Shown here: in pieces, positions 47,414 to 56,006 of the stretch
How the letters are laid out: the number at the start of each line of letters is the position of its first letter
How positions within the stretch are numbered: the first letter of the stretch is position 1
DNA from: an uncultured Pelagibacteraceae bacterium
Lineage (GTDB): Bacteria > Pseudomonadota > Alphaproteobacteria > Pelagibacterales > Pelagibacteraceae
Assembly: GCA_902578775.1 (NCBI GenBank)
Contig: CACHEF010000001.1
Span: 1 to 64,000 of the forward strand
DNA length: 64,000 nucleotides
Direction of reading: 5' to 3'
Notes under the pieces: generated by a model
Told to the model about the DNA's origin: nothing
The model's database searches: none
Seen by the model: the letters and a program-made list of their open reading frames with translations, nothing else
Position numbers and translations under genes: made by a program

Positions 47414-48583
47414 ATGAATTTTACTATCGATGAATACAAATCAAGATTAAAAAAAGTTCAATCTTCAATGCAAAAAAAAGGCATTGAACTTTTAATTTCA
47501 CAAGACCCGTCTAATATGAATTACTTGACTGGTTATGATGCTTGGTCATTTTATTATGCTCAATGTGTGATTGTACATATAAATACAGATGAACCAATTT
47601 GTTTCGTCAGAAATCAAGATGTAGGTGGCGCATATATAAAAACTTATCTTAAAGATGAAAATATAATTAAGTATCACGAGAAATATATTCATACTTGGCC
47701 ATTACACCCCTACGATGCGCTTATAGATCTTATAAAAGAGAGAAAGTGGGATAAACTTTCTATAGGACTAGAAATGGATAGTCATTATTTCACAGCTTAT
47801 TGTTATGAAAAAATAAAACAAGGCTTGCCTAACGCAAAAGTTTTAGATTGTGAAAGATTAGTTAATTGGGTGAGAATTATTAAATCAGATGCTGAAATAA
47901 AATTTATGAAAGCAGCTTCTCAAATAACTGAATTAGGAATGAAAAAAGCTTTTGATGTTATTAGTCCTGGAGTAAGGCAGTGTGATGCGGTTTCAGAAAT
48001 TTATACCACATTAATAAAAGGAACCCCTGAGCATGGCGGTGATTATTCATCTATAGTTCCAATGATACCAACAGGAAAAGGTACATCGGCTTCACACCTA
48101 ACATGGTCGGAAGATAAATTTGTAAAAGGGGAGGCTACAATTATTGAATTATCAGGTGTAAACAAAAAGTATCATTGTCCAATGGCCAGAACAGTTTTGC
48201 TTGGAAAACCAGATCAAAAAAAAATAGACACAATGAAAAAAACAAATGAAGCACTTCAAGCTGGTATTGATATGATAAAACCTGGAAATACAGCCAATGA
48301 TGTTGCTCAGGCTTTTTGGAAAATATTAAACAAACACGGAATAAAAAAAACTTCACGAACTGGATACTCAATCGGTATTGGTTATCCACCAGACTGGGGT
48401 GAGCATACTTTGAATATATCTAAAGGCGATATGACGGTATTACAACCTAATGTTACTTTTCATATGATTGCGGTAATGCAATTTGGTGATTGGGGAGTTG
48501 AAGCTTCCGAGGCCATTAGAGTAACTGATAAAGGCTCAGAGTTATTTTGTAATTTTTCTAAAGAACTTCATATTAAAAGCTAA
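47414..48583 (+). CDS. M24-fold hydrolase without metal ligands (ectoine hydrolase / creatinase-like)
   Basis: Pita-bread enzyme related to aminopeptidase P and creatinase. It keeps the N-terminal creatinase domain (NYLTGYDAWSFYYAQ) and the active-site histidine in SHLTW (H228). The five metal ligands of true M24 peptidases are mostly replaced: E245, P256, I320, N346, with only E366 kept. That pattern, together with RTGYSIGIGYPPDWGEHTLNI, resembles ectoine hydrolase (DoeA/EutD), a metal-independent ring-opening enzyme. The length of 389 fits. The preceding EutA-like gene supports a cyclic N-compound as substrate. Confidence 0.78.
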   Translation: MNFTIDEYKSRLKKVQSSMQKKGIELLISQDPSNMNYLTGYDAWSFYYAQCVIVHINTDEPICFVRNQDVGGAYIKTYLKDENIIKYHEKYIHTWPLHPYDALIDLIKERKWDKLSIGLEMDSHYFTAYCYEKIKQGLPNAKVLDCERLVNWVRIIKSDAEIKFMKAASQITELGMKKAFDVISPGVRQCDAVSEIYTTLIKGTPEHGGDYSSIVPMIPTGKGTSASHLTWSEDKFVKGEATIIELSGVNKKYHCPMARTVLLGKPDQKKIDTMKKTNEALQAGIDMIKPGNTANDVAQAFWKILNKHGIKKTSRTGYSIGIGYPPDWGEHTLNISKGDMTVLQPNVTFHMIAVMQFGDWGVEASEAIRVTDKGSELFCNFSKELHIKS

Positions 48584-48636
48584 TTATTAAAGGTTGATAT
48601 TTTTTCTTACAAATGTTTTAAAGTTGGTTAAAAATT

Positions 48637-49722
48637 ATGGCCTTAAAAAAAGATTTCGTAAAATTTGATAAAGTTGATAAAAGTTATGATGGCAAAGTCT
48701 TAGTTGTCAAAGATCTTCAGCTTGATATCGAAGAGGGAGAATTTGTTACAATGTTGGGCCCCTCTGGTTCTGGAAAAACAACTTGTTTGATGATGTTAGC
48801 AGGCTTTGAGACACCAACTAATGGTGAAATTTATTTAGATGGTAATGCAATCTCAAGCATTCCTCCTCACAAAAGAGGAATTGGAATGGTATTTCAAAAT
48901 TATGCATTGTTTCCTCATATGACAGTATATGAAAACTTAGCATTTCCATTAAGAGTAAGAAAAATTCCAAAAGATGAAGCAGATAAAAAAATTGATAAAG
49001 CTCTATCAATGGTATCATTACAGGGGTTTGCACAAAGAATGCCTGGTCAGTTATCTGGTGGACAACAACAAAGAGTAGCAGTTGCAAGATCATTAGTGTT
49101 TGATCCCCAATTAGTTTTGATGGATGAACCTTTAGGAGCTTTAGATAAAAATTTGAGAGAAAGTATGCAGTATGAAATTAAACATATACATGAAAGTATA
49201 GGAGTGACAGTCGTTTACGTAACTCACGATCAAAGTGAAGCTTTAACAATGTCCAACCGTATTGCTGTTTTTAATGATGGCAAAGTGCAACAGCTTTCAA
49301 GTCCAGATGCCTTATATGAAAAACCAGTAAATTCCTTTGTTGCAGAGTTTATTGGAGAAAATAATACTTTTGCTGGAGAAGTTTCAGATATTTCTGGAGG
49401 AAAATGTAAAGTTAAACTTGCAAATGCTGAGATACTTGCAAATCCAATTTCTGTAAAAGGAAAAGGAGAAAAAACAACTGTCTCATTAAGACCTGAACGA
49501 GCATTGATTAATCCAAATGATAAAATGGATAATATTCATTCTGGTAAAATCGAAGAAGTTATATATCATGGTGATCACACTAGAGTTAGAATTAATCTTT
49601 TAGGAAATTCTGAATTTATTTTAAAAGTCCCCAATAGTTCTTCAAATCTTGATATTAAACTAGGTAATGATATTAAGATAGGATGGAATAGTGAAGATGC
49701 TAGGGCTCTAGATCCAAAATAA
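48637..49722 (+). CDS. potA: Pot-type ABC transporter ATP-binding protein
   Basis: Nucleotide-binding subunit of a polyamine/opine-type importer. Walker A GPSGSGKT is at residues 41-48, the Q loop is VFQNYALFPHMTV, the signature is LSGGQQQR and Walker B is VLMDEPLGALD. A TOBE domain fills the C-terminal third. The length of 361 matches PotA. It begins 53 bases after the M24 gene, ahead of the solute-binding protein and both permeases. The transported compound is not established. Confidence 0.92.
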   Translation: MALKKDFVKFDKVDKSYDGKVLVVKDLQLDIEEGEFVTMLGPSGSGKTTCLMMLAGFETPTNGEIYLDGNAISSIPPHKRGIGMVFQNYALFPHMTVYENLAFPLRVRKIPKDEADKKIDKALSMVSLQGFAQRMPGQLSGGQQQRVAVARSLVFDPQLVLMDEPLGALDKNLRESMQYEIKHIHESIGVTVVYVTHDQSEALTMSNRIAVFNDGKVQQLSSPDALYEKPVNSFVAEFIGENNTFAGEVSDISGGKCKVKLANAEILANPISVKGKGEKTTVSLRPERALINPNDKMDNIHSGKIEEVIYHGDHTRVRINLLGNSEFILKVPNSSSNLDIKLGNDIKIGWNSEDARALDPK

Positions 49723-49760
49723 TACTTTAAAAAAACTCCTAAAAAGCCCAAAACTAGCAG

Positions 49761-49789
49761 TTGACTCTCTTAAACGATCTTGTTGTAAT
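49761..49789 (+). promoter_or_regulatory. Sigma-70-type promoter of the solute-binding-protein gene
   Basis: TTGACT (49761-49766) and TGTAAT (49784-49789) are separated by exactly 17 bases, 33 bases ahead of the ATG at 49823. A 10-base palindrome CGTTTAAACG (49805-49814) and the ribosome site GGAGGA follow. This would give the binding-protein gene its own promoter inside the transporter cluster. Confidence 0.65.
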
Positions 49790-49822
49790 TGGTTTTTATA
49801 AAAACGTTTAAACGGAGGAATA

Positions 49823-50950
49823 ATGAAAAAACTAAGTAAAATATTACTAGCTATTTCTTTTGTACTTTCACTAGCTACTTCAGCATTTGCAACAACAGTA
49901 ACTGCAGTGTCATGGGGTGGGGCTTATACTGAGTCTCAAAAGCTAGGTTATGGTGATCCTACTGCTAAAAAACTAGGCATTAACATTGCTTGGGTTGATT
50001 ATTCAGGTGGTTTATCAGAAATTAAAGCACAAAAAGAAGCTGGAAAAATCACGTGGGATATAATCGACGTGTTTGCAATGGATACTATCACTGGATGTGA
50101 TGAAGGATTATTTGTTGAATTTGATTTCGACAAAGATTTCCCACCAGCTCCAGATGGAACTCCAGCAAGTAAAGATTTCTTTACTGCAATGCCAAGTAAA
50201 TGTGCTGTAGGAAATATTTTATATTCTTGGAACTACGCTTATAACACTAATAATGTTAAAGGTACTCCAAAGACTATCAAAGATTTCTTTAACACAAAGA
50301 AATTCCCTGGAAAAAGAGCTATCTACAAAAGCGCTCTAACTAATTTAGAGATCGCTTTAGCTGCAGATGGTATTAAGCCAGGTAAAGGCGGAGCAAAAAT
50401 CTACAAAGCTTTAGAAACAGAAAAAGGTGTTGAAAGAGCAATGAACAAGATCAAAGAATTATGTACAGATCCAAAAGGTGGATGTGTATTTTGGTCTGCA
50501 GGTGCTCAACCACCAGAACTGTTAGTATCAGGTGAAGTAGTAATGGCTACTGGTTGGAATGGTAGATTCTTCAATGCTGAAATTGGAGAAGGTGCACCAA
50601 TCAAACAAGTTTGGGATGGCCAAGGTCTTGACTACGAATATTTCGTACAAGTTAAAGGTGGACCAAACGATGCTAATGGTATGGCTAAAAAAGCTTTAGC
50701 TATGATGACTAGTTCTGAAATGTTAGCAGGAAGTGCTAAATACATTGCATATGCTCCTTGGAGAAAATCTTCAATTGGTATTATGGAAAAAGGTGAGCCT
50801 TGGTATAAAGATGGTAAGACTAACATGGTACCACAAATGCCAACTGCACCGGCTAACACTAAAAACTACTTCCTAGTAGATCCAATTTTCTGGGCTGATA
50901 ATGGAACAGAGCTTGGTGAAAAATGGGAAGCTATGAAAGCTGGTCTATAA
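49823..50950 (+). CDS. potD: Pot-type extracellular solute-binding protein
   Basis: Periplasmic receptor of the ABC importer. A signal peptide (cleavage near SAFA/TT at residues 23-24) is followed by the PotD/PotF-like fold: VTAVSWGGAYTESQKLGYGDP, DIIDVFAMDT, YSWNYAYNTNNVKGTPKTIKD in part, and WNGRFFNAEIGEG. The length of 375 is normal. The gene uses more G/C-ending codons than its neighbours, has its own promoter and a strong terminator, all signs of very high expression. Polyamines or related amines are the likely ligand class. Confidence 0.92.
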   Translation: MKKLSKILLAISFVLSLATSAFATTVTAVSWGGAYTESQKLGYGDPTAKKLGINIAWVDYSGGLSEIKAQKEAGKITWDIIDVFAMDTITGCDEGLFVEFDFDKDFPPAPDGTPASKDFFTAMPSKCAVGNILYSWNYAYNTNNVKGTPKTIKDFFNTKKFPGKRAIYKSALTNLEIALAADGIKPGKGGAKIYKALETEKGVERAMNKIKELCTDPKGGCVFWSAGAQPPELLVSGEVVMATGWNGRFFNAEIGEGAPIKQVWDGQGLDYEYFVQVKGGPNDANGMAKKALAMMTSSEMLAGSAKYIAYAPWRKSSIGIMEKGEPWYKDGKTNMVPQMPTAPANTKNYFLVDPIFWADNGTELGEKWEAMKAGL

Positions 50951-50987
50951 TTTAAGTTTTAAAGAACTTAATTATATATTATAATTT

Positions 50988-51017
50988 AAGGGCGGTTATT
51001 TATAACCGCCCTTTTTA
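50988..51017 (+). terminator. Terminator/attenuator between binding-protein and permease genes
   Basis: The stem AAGGGCGGTTA (50988-50998) pairs with 51003-51013 around a four-base loop and is followed by T residues up to 51016. The ATG of the permease gene begins only a few bases later, at 51021. It should reduce permease transcription relative to the abundant binding protein. Confidence 0.85.
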
Positions 51018-51020
51018 TTT

Positions 51021-52274
51021 ATGAGCTCAGAAACAAAACAAATTTTAACTACAGACGGAATACCCTTAGAGGTTAGTCTAAAAAAAGCAGAAAGAAAAAA
51101 TAAGATTAAAGCTTTCTTGCTGGTTGCTCCTTTATTATTTTTCCTGATTATTACTTATGTCTTTCCAATAGGAGACATGTTGTTCAGAAGTGTTGACGAC
51201 AAGATGGTAACTCAAATGCTTCCAAAAACTTTTAAAGCGATGGAAAATTGGGATGGACAAGAGTTGCCAGATGAGGAAGTTTTCGCAGCTTTTCATGAAG
51301 ATTTTATAAAATTAGTTGAAGATAAGCGCGAAGGTAAACTGTCTACTCAATTAAATTACACGAAGAATGGATTCAAAAGTATTATTAAAAAATTAAGAAG
51401 AGCATCTAAAAAATTTGAAGAGGGAAATTATAAAGAACAAATAATGTCAGTACACAAAAGATGGGCTGATGTTGAGTACTGGAGAGCAATTCAAAGAAGG
51501 GCCCCTGAATTTACAGGTCAAAAATATCTAAAAGGAATGGATATGTATGTAAATGAGGAAGGGAAAATAGTAAGTGTTGAGGAAGATAGACGAATTCATA
51601 GAGTGTTGTGGTTAAGAACTTTGGAGATTGCATTCTTTGTAACGGTCTTTTGTTTTTTGATGGCTTATCCGATTGCCCATTTGTTAGCTACTCTACCTAT
51701 GAAGTATAGTAACTTATTGATGATATGCGTACTGTTGCCGTTCTGGACTTCATTACTTGTAAGAACTGCTAGCTGGATGATTTTGTTACAACAACAAGGT
51801 ATCGTAAATGATTTCTTTGTTGGAATAGGATTGGTGGCTGACGATAACAGACCTGAAATGATGTATAATAAGACAGGAAGCTATGTAGCAATGACACAAA
51901 TCTTGCTGCCATTTATGGTACTACCGCTATACAGTGTCATGAAAACTATCTCACCAAGCTTAATGAGAGCTGGAAAATCGCTAGGCGGAACACCATTTGT
52001 AGCGTTTTGGAAAGTTTATTTCCCACTTACAATCCCTGGAATAGGTGCAGGTTGCTTATTAGTATTCATTTTAGCGATTGGTTATTACATTACACCAGCT
52101 TTAGTTGGCGGCGCATCTGGAACTTTAATAAGTAACCAGATTGCCTTTCACATGAAAAGCACCCTAGACTGGAGTTTTGCATCTGCAATGGGACTAATGC
52201 TGCTGAGTGGAGTATTGGTGATTTATTGGCTTTATAACAAAATAGTTGGAATAGATAATATTAAATTAGGATAA
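51021..52274 (+). CDS. potB: Pot-type ABC permease with large periplasmic insert
   Basis: Inner-membrane subunit of the importer. Its first helix is at about residues 31-49, and five more helices follow from about residue 198. The EAA-type loop (SPSLMRAGKSLGGTPFVAFWKVYFPL in part) contacts the ATPase. Between helix 1 and helix 2 lies about 130 extra, highly charged residues, making the protein 417 long against about 285 in E. coli PotB. The start codon lies in the tail of the preceding terminator. It is followed by potC 5 bases later. Confidence 0.9.
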   Translation: MSSETKQILTTDGIPLEVSLKKAERKNKIKAFLLVAPLLFFLIITYVFPIGDMLFRSVDDKMVTQMLPKTFKAMENWDGQELPDEEVFAAFHEDFIKLVEDKREGKLSTQLNYTKNGFKSIIKKLRRASKKFEEGNYKEQIMSVHKRWADVEYWRAIQRRAPEFTGQKYLKGMDMYVNEEGKIVSVEEDRRIHRVLWLRTLEIAFFVTVFCFLMAYPIAHLLATLPMKYSNLLMICVLLPFWTSLLVRTASWMILLQQQGIVNDFFVGIGLVADDNRPEMMYNKTGSYVAMTQILLPFMVLPLYSVMKTISPSLMRAGKSLGGTPFVAFWKVYFPLTIPGIGAGCLLVFILAIGYYITPALVGGASGTLISNQIAFHMKSTLDWSFASAMGLMLLSGVLVIYWLYNKIVGIDNIKLG

Positions 52275-52279
52275 TTAGG

Positions 52280-53134
52280 ATGGCTTTACCAAAATATACT
52301 GAACCACATTATAGAATTTGGCATTATATCTATTTAACAATTTGTGGTGCTGTTTTCTTTTTTTTAATTGCCCCTTTATTTGTAATCTTTCCATTATCAT
52401 TTAATGCAGAGGAATTTTTAAGTTTTTCTGATGGAATGAAAAGTCTTGATCCAGATGCTTTTTCTTTAAGATGGTATAAAGACATGATTTATGGAACTAA
52501 AAATCCTTGGGGATTAGCTGCGAAGAATAGTTTTGTAATTGCAATTTTTGCTACGATTGGATCAGTTGTATTAGGAACAGTTGCTGCTCTGGGATTAAGT
52601 AGCAGACACATGCCTTACAAAGGGTTGATAATGGCTGTTTTAATTTCTCCTATGATAGTACCTTTAATTATTTCAGGTGTTGCAATATTTTTCTTTATGG
52701 CAAAGGCTGGTTTGGCAGCAACTCATACAGGTATTGTTCTTGCCCATATAATTTTAGGAACACCATTTGTTGTTATCACAGTTACCGCTACACTTTCAGG
52801 TTTTGATCACAGTGTAACTAGAGCTGCTGCAAGTTTGGGTAGTGATCCAGTAAATACTTTTATGAAAATTACGTTGCCATTAATTTTACCTGGTGTTATT
52901 TCAGGTGGATTATTTGCATTTGTGACTTCATTTGATGAAGTTGTTGTTGTTTTATTTTTAGCAGGATTAGAAAATACAACAATTCCTATTCAAATGTGGA
53001 CAGGTTTAAGAGAACAATTAAGTCCAACAATTCTAGCAGTTGCGACTTGTTTGATTATACTATCAACATTAATACTAGTGACCGCTGAGCTTTTAAGAAG
53101 ACGATCAGAGAGGCTTAGAGGGATTAATCGATAG
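52280..53134 (+). CDS. potC: Pot-type ABC permease
   Basis: Second membrane subunit of the importer. Six helices are visible, with the EAA loop near TRAAASLGSDPVNTFMKITLPL and the conserved SFDEVVVVLFLAG. The length of 284 is standard for PotC. It is preceded by potB and followed 12 bases later by an HCDH-ECH fusion gene, which is probably on the same message. Confidence 0.93.
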   Translation: MALPKYTEPHYRIWHYIYLTICGAVFFFLIAPLFVIFPLSFNAEEFLSFSDGMKSLDPDAFSLRWYKDMIYGTKNPWGLAAKNSFVIAIFATIGSVVLGTVAALGLSSRHMPYKGLIMAVLISPMIVPLIISGVAIFFFMAKAGLAATHTGIVLAHIILGTPFVVITVTATLSGFDHSVTRAAASLGSDPVNTFMKITLPLILPGVISGGLFAFVTSFDEVVVVLFLAGLENTTIPIQMWTGLREQLSPTILAVATCLIILSTLILVTAELLRRRSERLRGINR

Positions 53135-53146
53135 TAAAATAATCAA

Positions 53147-55369
53147 ATGAAAATTAAGAATGTAGTAGTTATTGGATCAGGTACAATGGGTAGCGGTATA
53201 GCTGCACATCTCTGTAATGCCAATATCCCTGTCACACTCTTAGATTTAAAAACTGAAATAAGTCAAAATGCTAGAGAACGAATACATAAATCAAGACCAC
53301 CTCTATTAATTGATAAAACCAAAATTGATAATATTAAAGTTGGAAATATATCTGATGATTTCGATGTAGTTAAAGATGCTGACTGGATTGTCGAGGCCGT
53401 GGTTGAGAGAATTGATATAAAACACCAAATTTATGATAAAATTTTTGAAAGCAGGAAAGATGGAGCAATAGTTTCCTCAAATACTTCTTCAATCCCAATC
53501 AAAGTTTTATCTCAAAATTTAGATAAAGATCAAAAAAAAGATTTTTGCATCACTCATTTTTTTAATCCTGTTAGATACATGGGTCTTTTAGAAATAGTTA
53601 AGAATGAAGACAATGATTTAAATAAAATAAATCAATTAAAAGAATTTTGTGAAGTTGAGTTAGGTAAAGGAGCAATTGTTTGTAATGATACCCCTGGTTT
53701 TTTAGGAAATAGGGTAGGTGTGTATGCAATGCAAATTGCAATGACTGAAGCATTTAAGATGAAACTTTCTGTTGAGGAAGCAGATGCAATATTTGGAAGA
53801 CCTATGGGTATACCCAAGACAGGAGTTTTTGGACTATATGATTTGATTGGAATAGATTTAATGGCAGATGTTTTAAAAAGTTTTATCAAAGAACTTCCAA
53901 AATCTGATGAGTTCCATGAGGTTGCCAAAGAAATTCCTTTAGTAACAAAATTAATTGAAACTGGATATACAGGGAGAAAAGGCAAAGGCGGCTTCTATAG
54001 AATGAAAAAGACTGATAGTGGAAAAATTATGGAAGCTATTAATCTTGAAACTGGCGAGTATTCATCAAGTCAAAAAATAGATATTAAGTCCGATAAAGTA
54101 GATTTAAGGGCCCTAATTAATAGAAAGGATAGGTATGGAGACTATGCTTGGTCAGTGCTATCTAAGATAATAAAATATGCTTCATCACTAGTTCCTGGGA
54201 TTACCAAAGAATTTAATGACATAGACGAAGCTATGAGACTTGGATTTAATTGGGCGAAAGGACCTTTTGAGATGTTAGAAGAAATCGGTGTTAAAAATTT
54301 CTTTGACAAAGTTGATGAGTATAAAGGTAATAATTTCTTAGAAAATTTATCTAATTCTAAAGATGAAAATTTTTATGGTGAAAGGCAAAAGTACACATCG
54401 ATTGAAACTTTAGGTAAGATTAAGAAAACTGCCTCAAGTGTTGATGGTAATAGTTCAGCTTCAATTTATAGATTTAATGATTTTAATATTGTTGAGTTTA
54501 CGACTAAAGCTAATGCGCTCGATTATGATTCAATGGATGCACTTAAGAAAGCAACTGATAAACCTTTAATAATAATTAATGAAAGCATGCAATTTTCTGC
54601 TGGTGTTAACCTGACCTATACAATGGAATTTGCGAATAAAAATGATTTTAAATCTATAGAAAAATTTATTAGGTACTTTCAAGAAACTTGTAAACATCTA
54701 AAGTACTCTAAATATCCAGTCATATCAGCTCCATCAGGTCTAACTTTGGGTGGAGGTTTTGAAGTTTTAGTTCAAAGTAATTTCGTAGCCTCACACACAA
54801 ATATTGTAATCGGATTAGTAGAAACTATTGTTGGATTAATTCCAGCTGGAGGTGGATGTAAAGAAATGCTGGCTAGATGGTTAAATACTGAAGAGGCTAA
54901 AAAAGATCCAAAATATGCACCTTTGAAAGTATTTGATATAATTGGCTATGGTAGAACAGCCACGTCTCCAGTTGAGGCAGAACCTTTGAAATACTTACTA
55001 CCTGAAAATATAAGAATTATGAATAGAAATAGTTTGCTTGAAGTATCTAAAAAAATTTTAAATGAAAACAAGGATTTTAAAGCACCAAATGAGCTTACAT
55101 TTAATTTGCCTGGCAAAGCAGTTATTGATGATATGAACAAAATTTTAGAAAAACTTTATAATGATAAAGTTATATTGGATCATGGTTTGACTGTAGCAAA
55201 AGAATTAGCTCATGTACTAAGTGGCGGTGAAACTACTAAAGATAAAACTCTTACAGAGGATGATATATTTAAATTGGAACTTGATGCTTTTATGAGATTA
55301 ATTGAAACTAAACAAACTCAAGATAGAATTAAACATACCCTTGCTACTGGTAAACCTTTGGTTAATTAA
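53147..55369 (+). CDS. 3-hydroxyacyl-CoA dehydrogenase / enoyl-CoA hydratase fusion (FadN-like order)
   Basis: Two-step beta-oxidation enzyme. The NAD-binding hydroxyacyl-CoA dehydrogenase domain comes first (GSGTMGSG at residues 10-17, FNPVRYMGLLEIV, TPGFLGNRVG). The enoyl-CoA hydratase/isomerase-like domain follows after residue 450, with GLTLGGGFEVLVQSN and GLIPAGGGCKEML. This order is that of B. subtilis FadN, the reverse of FadB. The length of 740 is complete. No thiolase or acyl-CoA dehydrogenase is adjacent, so the substrate may be a short acyl-CoA from the transporter's cargo. Confidence 0.9.
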   Translation: MKIKNVVVIGSGTMGSGIAAHLCNANIPVTLLDLKTEISQNARERIHKSRPPLLIDKTKIDNIKVGNISDDFDVVKDADWIVEAVVERIDIKHQIYDKIFESRKDGAIVSSNTSSIPIKVLSQNLDKDQKKDFCITHFFNPVRYMGLLEIVKNEDNDLNKINQLKEFCEVELGKGAIVCNDTPGFLGNRVGVYAMQIAMTEAFKMKLSVEEADAIFGRPMGIPKTGVFGLYDLIGIDLMADVLKSFIKELPKSDEFHEVAKEIPLVTKLIETGYTGRKGKGGFYRMKKTDSGKIMEAINLETGEYSSSQKIDIKSDKVDLRALINRKDRYGDYAWSVLSKIIKYASSLVPGITKEFNDIDEAMRLGFNWAKGPFEMLEEIGVKNFFDKVDEYKGNNFLENLSNSKDENFYGERQKYTSIETLGKIKKTASSVDGNSSASIYRFNDFNIVEFTTKANALDYDSMDALKKATDKPLIIINESMQFSAGVNLTYTMEFANKNDFKSIEKFIRYFQETCKHLKYSKYPVISAPSGLTLGGGFEVLVQSNFVASHTNIVIGLVETIVGLIPAGGGCKEMLARWLNTEEAKKDPKYAPLKVFDIIGYGRTATSPVEAEPLKYLLPENIRIMNRNSLLEVSKKILNENKDFKAPNELTFNLPGKAVIDDMNKILEKLYNDKVILDHGLTVAKELAHVLSGGETTKDKTLTEDDIFKLELDAFMRLIETKQTQDRIKHTLATGKPLVN

Positions 55370-56006
55370 ATAGTCTAAGAGTATTTATAAAGTCAGGTCT
55401 TAAAACATATTCAGATTTATCCAAATGTTTAATTTTTTCTAAAGCCTCTAAGCCAAATATTACTTTTCCAATGGGTGTATATTCACCTTCATATAAAGGT
55501 TCATCCTGAAGAATTATAAAAAATTGACTATCTTCAGTATCATATTTTAAAGATCGAGCTAATCCTACGCTTCCTTTGGTGTAGTCAAAATTTTTATAAA
55601 CTTCAGATTTGATTGTACCTAAACCAGATTTTCCAGTTCCAATTTTTCCATAATCAATGTTTCCTTTTTTTCCAAATTCTACATCGCCAGCTTGTACAAG
55701 TTTATCTTTAATGACTCTATGAAATGCTACATCATCATAGGCATTAGATTTAATTAATTTTTTAAATCTTTCAACTCCATTTGGGGATATTTCTGGGTAT
55801 AATTCTATAATTACATTTCCACATTCAACGTTTAAAATTGCTATATTATTTGGATTTTCAAAATTAATTTTATTAGGGTCATAATTCTTAACAAACAAAC
55901 ATTTATCTTTAAGCAAAACAAAAGACGTAATTGAAAATAAACCTAAAATTACAACAAATACAAATATTATTTTTTCAGATTTTGAAGCTTTTATCTTTTC
56001 AATCAT
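55362..56006 (-). CDS. Membrane-anchored cyclophilin-type peptidyl-prolyl isomerase
   Basis: Protein-folding catalyst. An N-terminal hydrophobic helix (residues 14-32) anchors it, so the catalytic domain faces the periplasm. Cyclophilin residues appear in VAFHRVI, LVQAGD and SQFFIILQ. The total length is 214. Its start overlaps the metallopeptidase stop by 4 bases, so the pair is co-translated. It overlaps the HCDH-ECH gene convergently by 8 bases. Confidence 0.9.
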   Translation of the reverse strand: MIEKIKASKSEKIIFVFVVILGLFSITSFVLLKDKCLFVKNYDPNKINFENPNNIAILNVECGNVIIELYPEISPNGVERFKKLIKSNAYDDVAFHRVIKDKLVQAGDVEFGKKGNIDYGKIGTGKSGLGTIKSEVYKNFDYTKGSVGLARSLKYDTEDSQFFIILQDEPLYEGEYTPIGKVIFGLEALEKIKHLDKSEYVLRPDFINTLRLFN

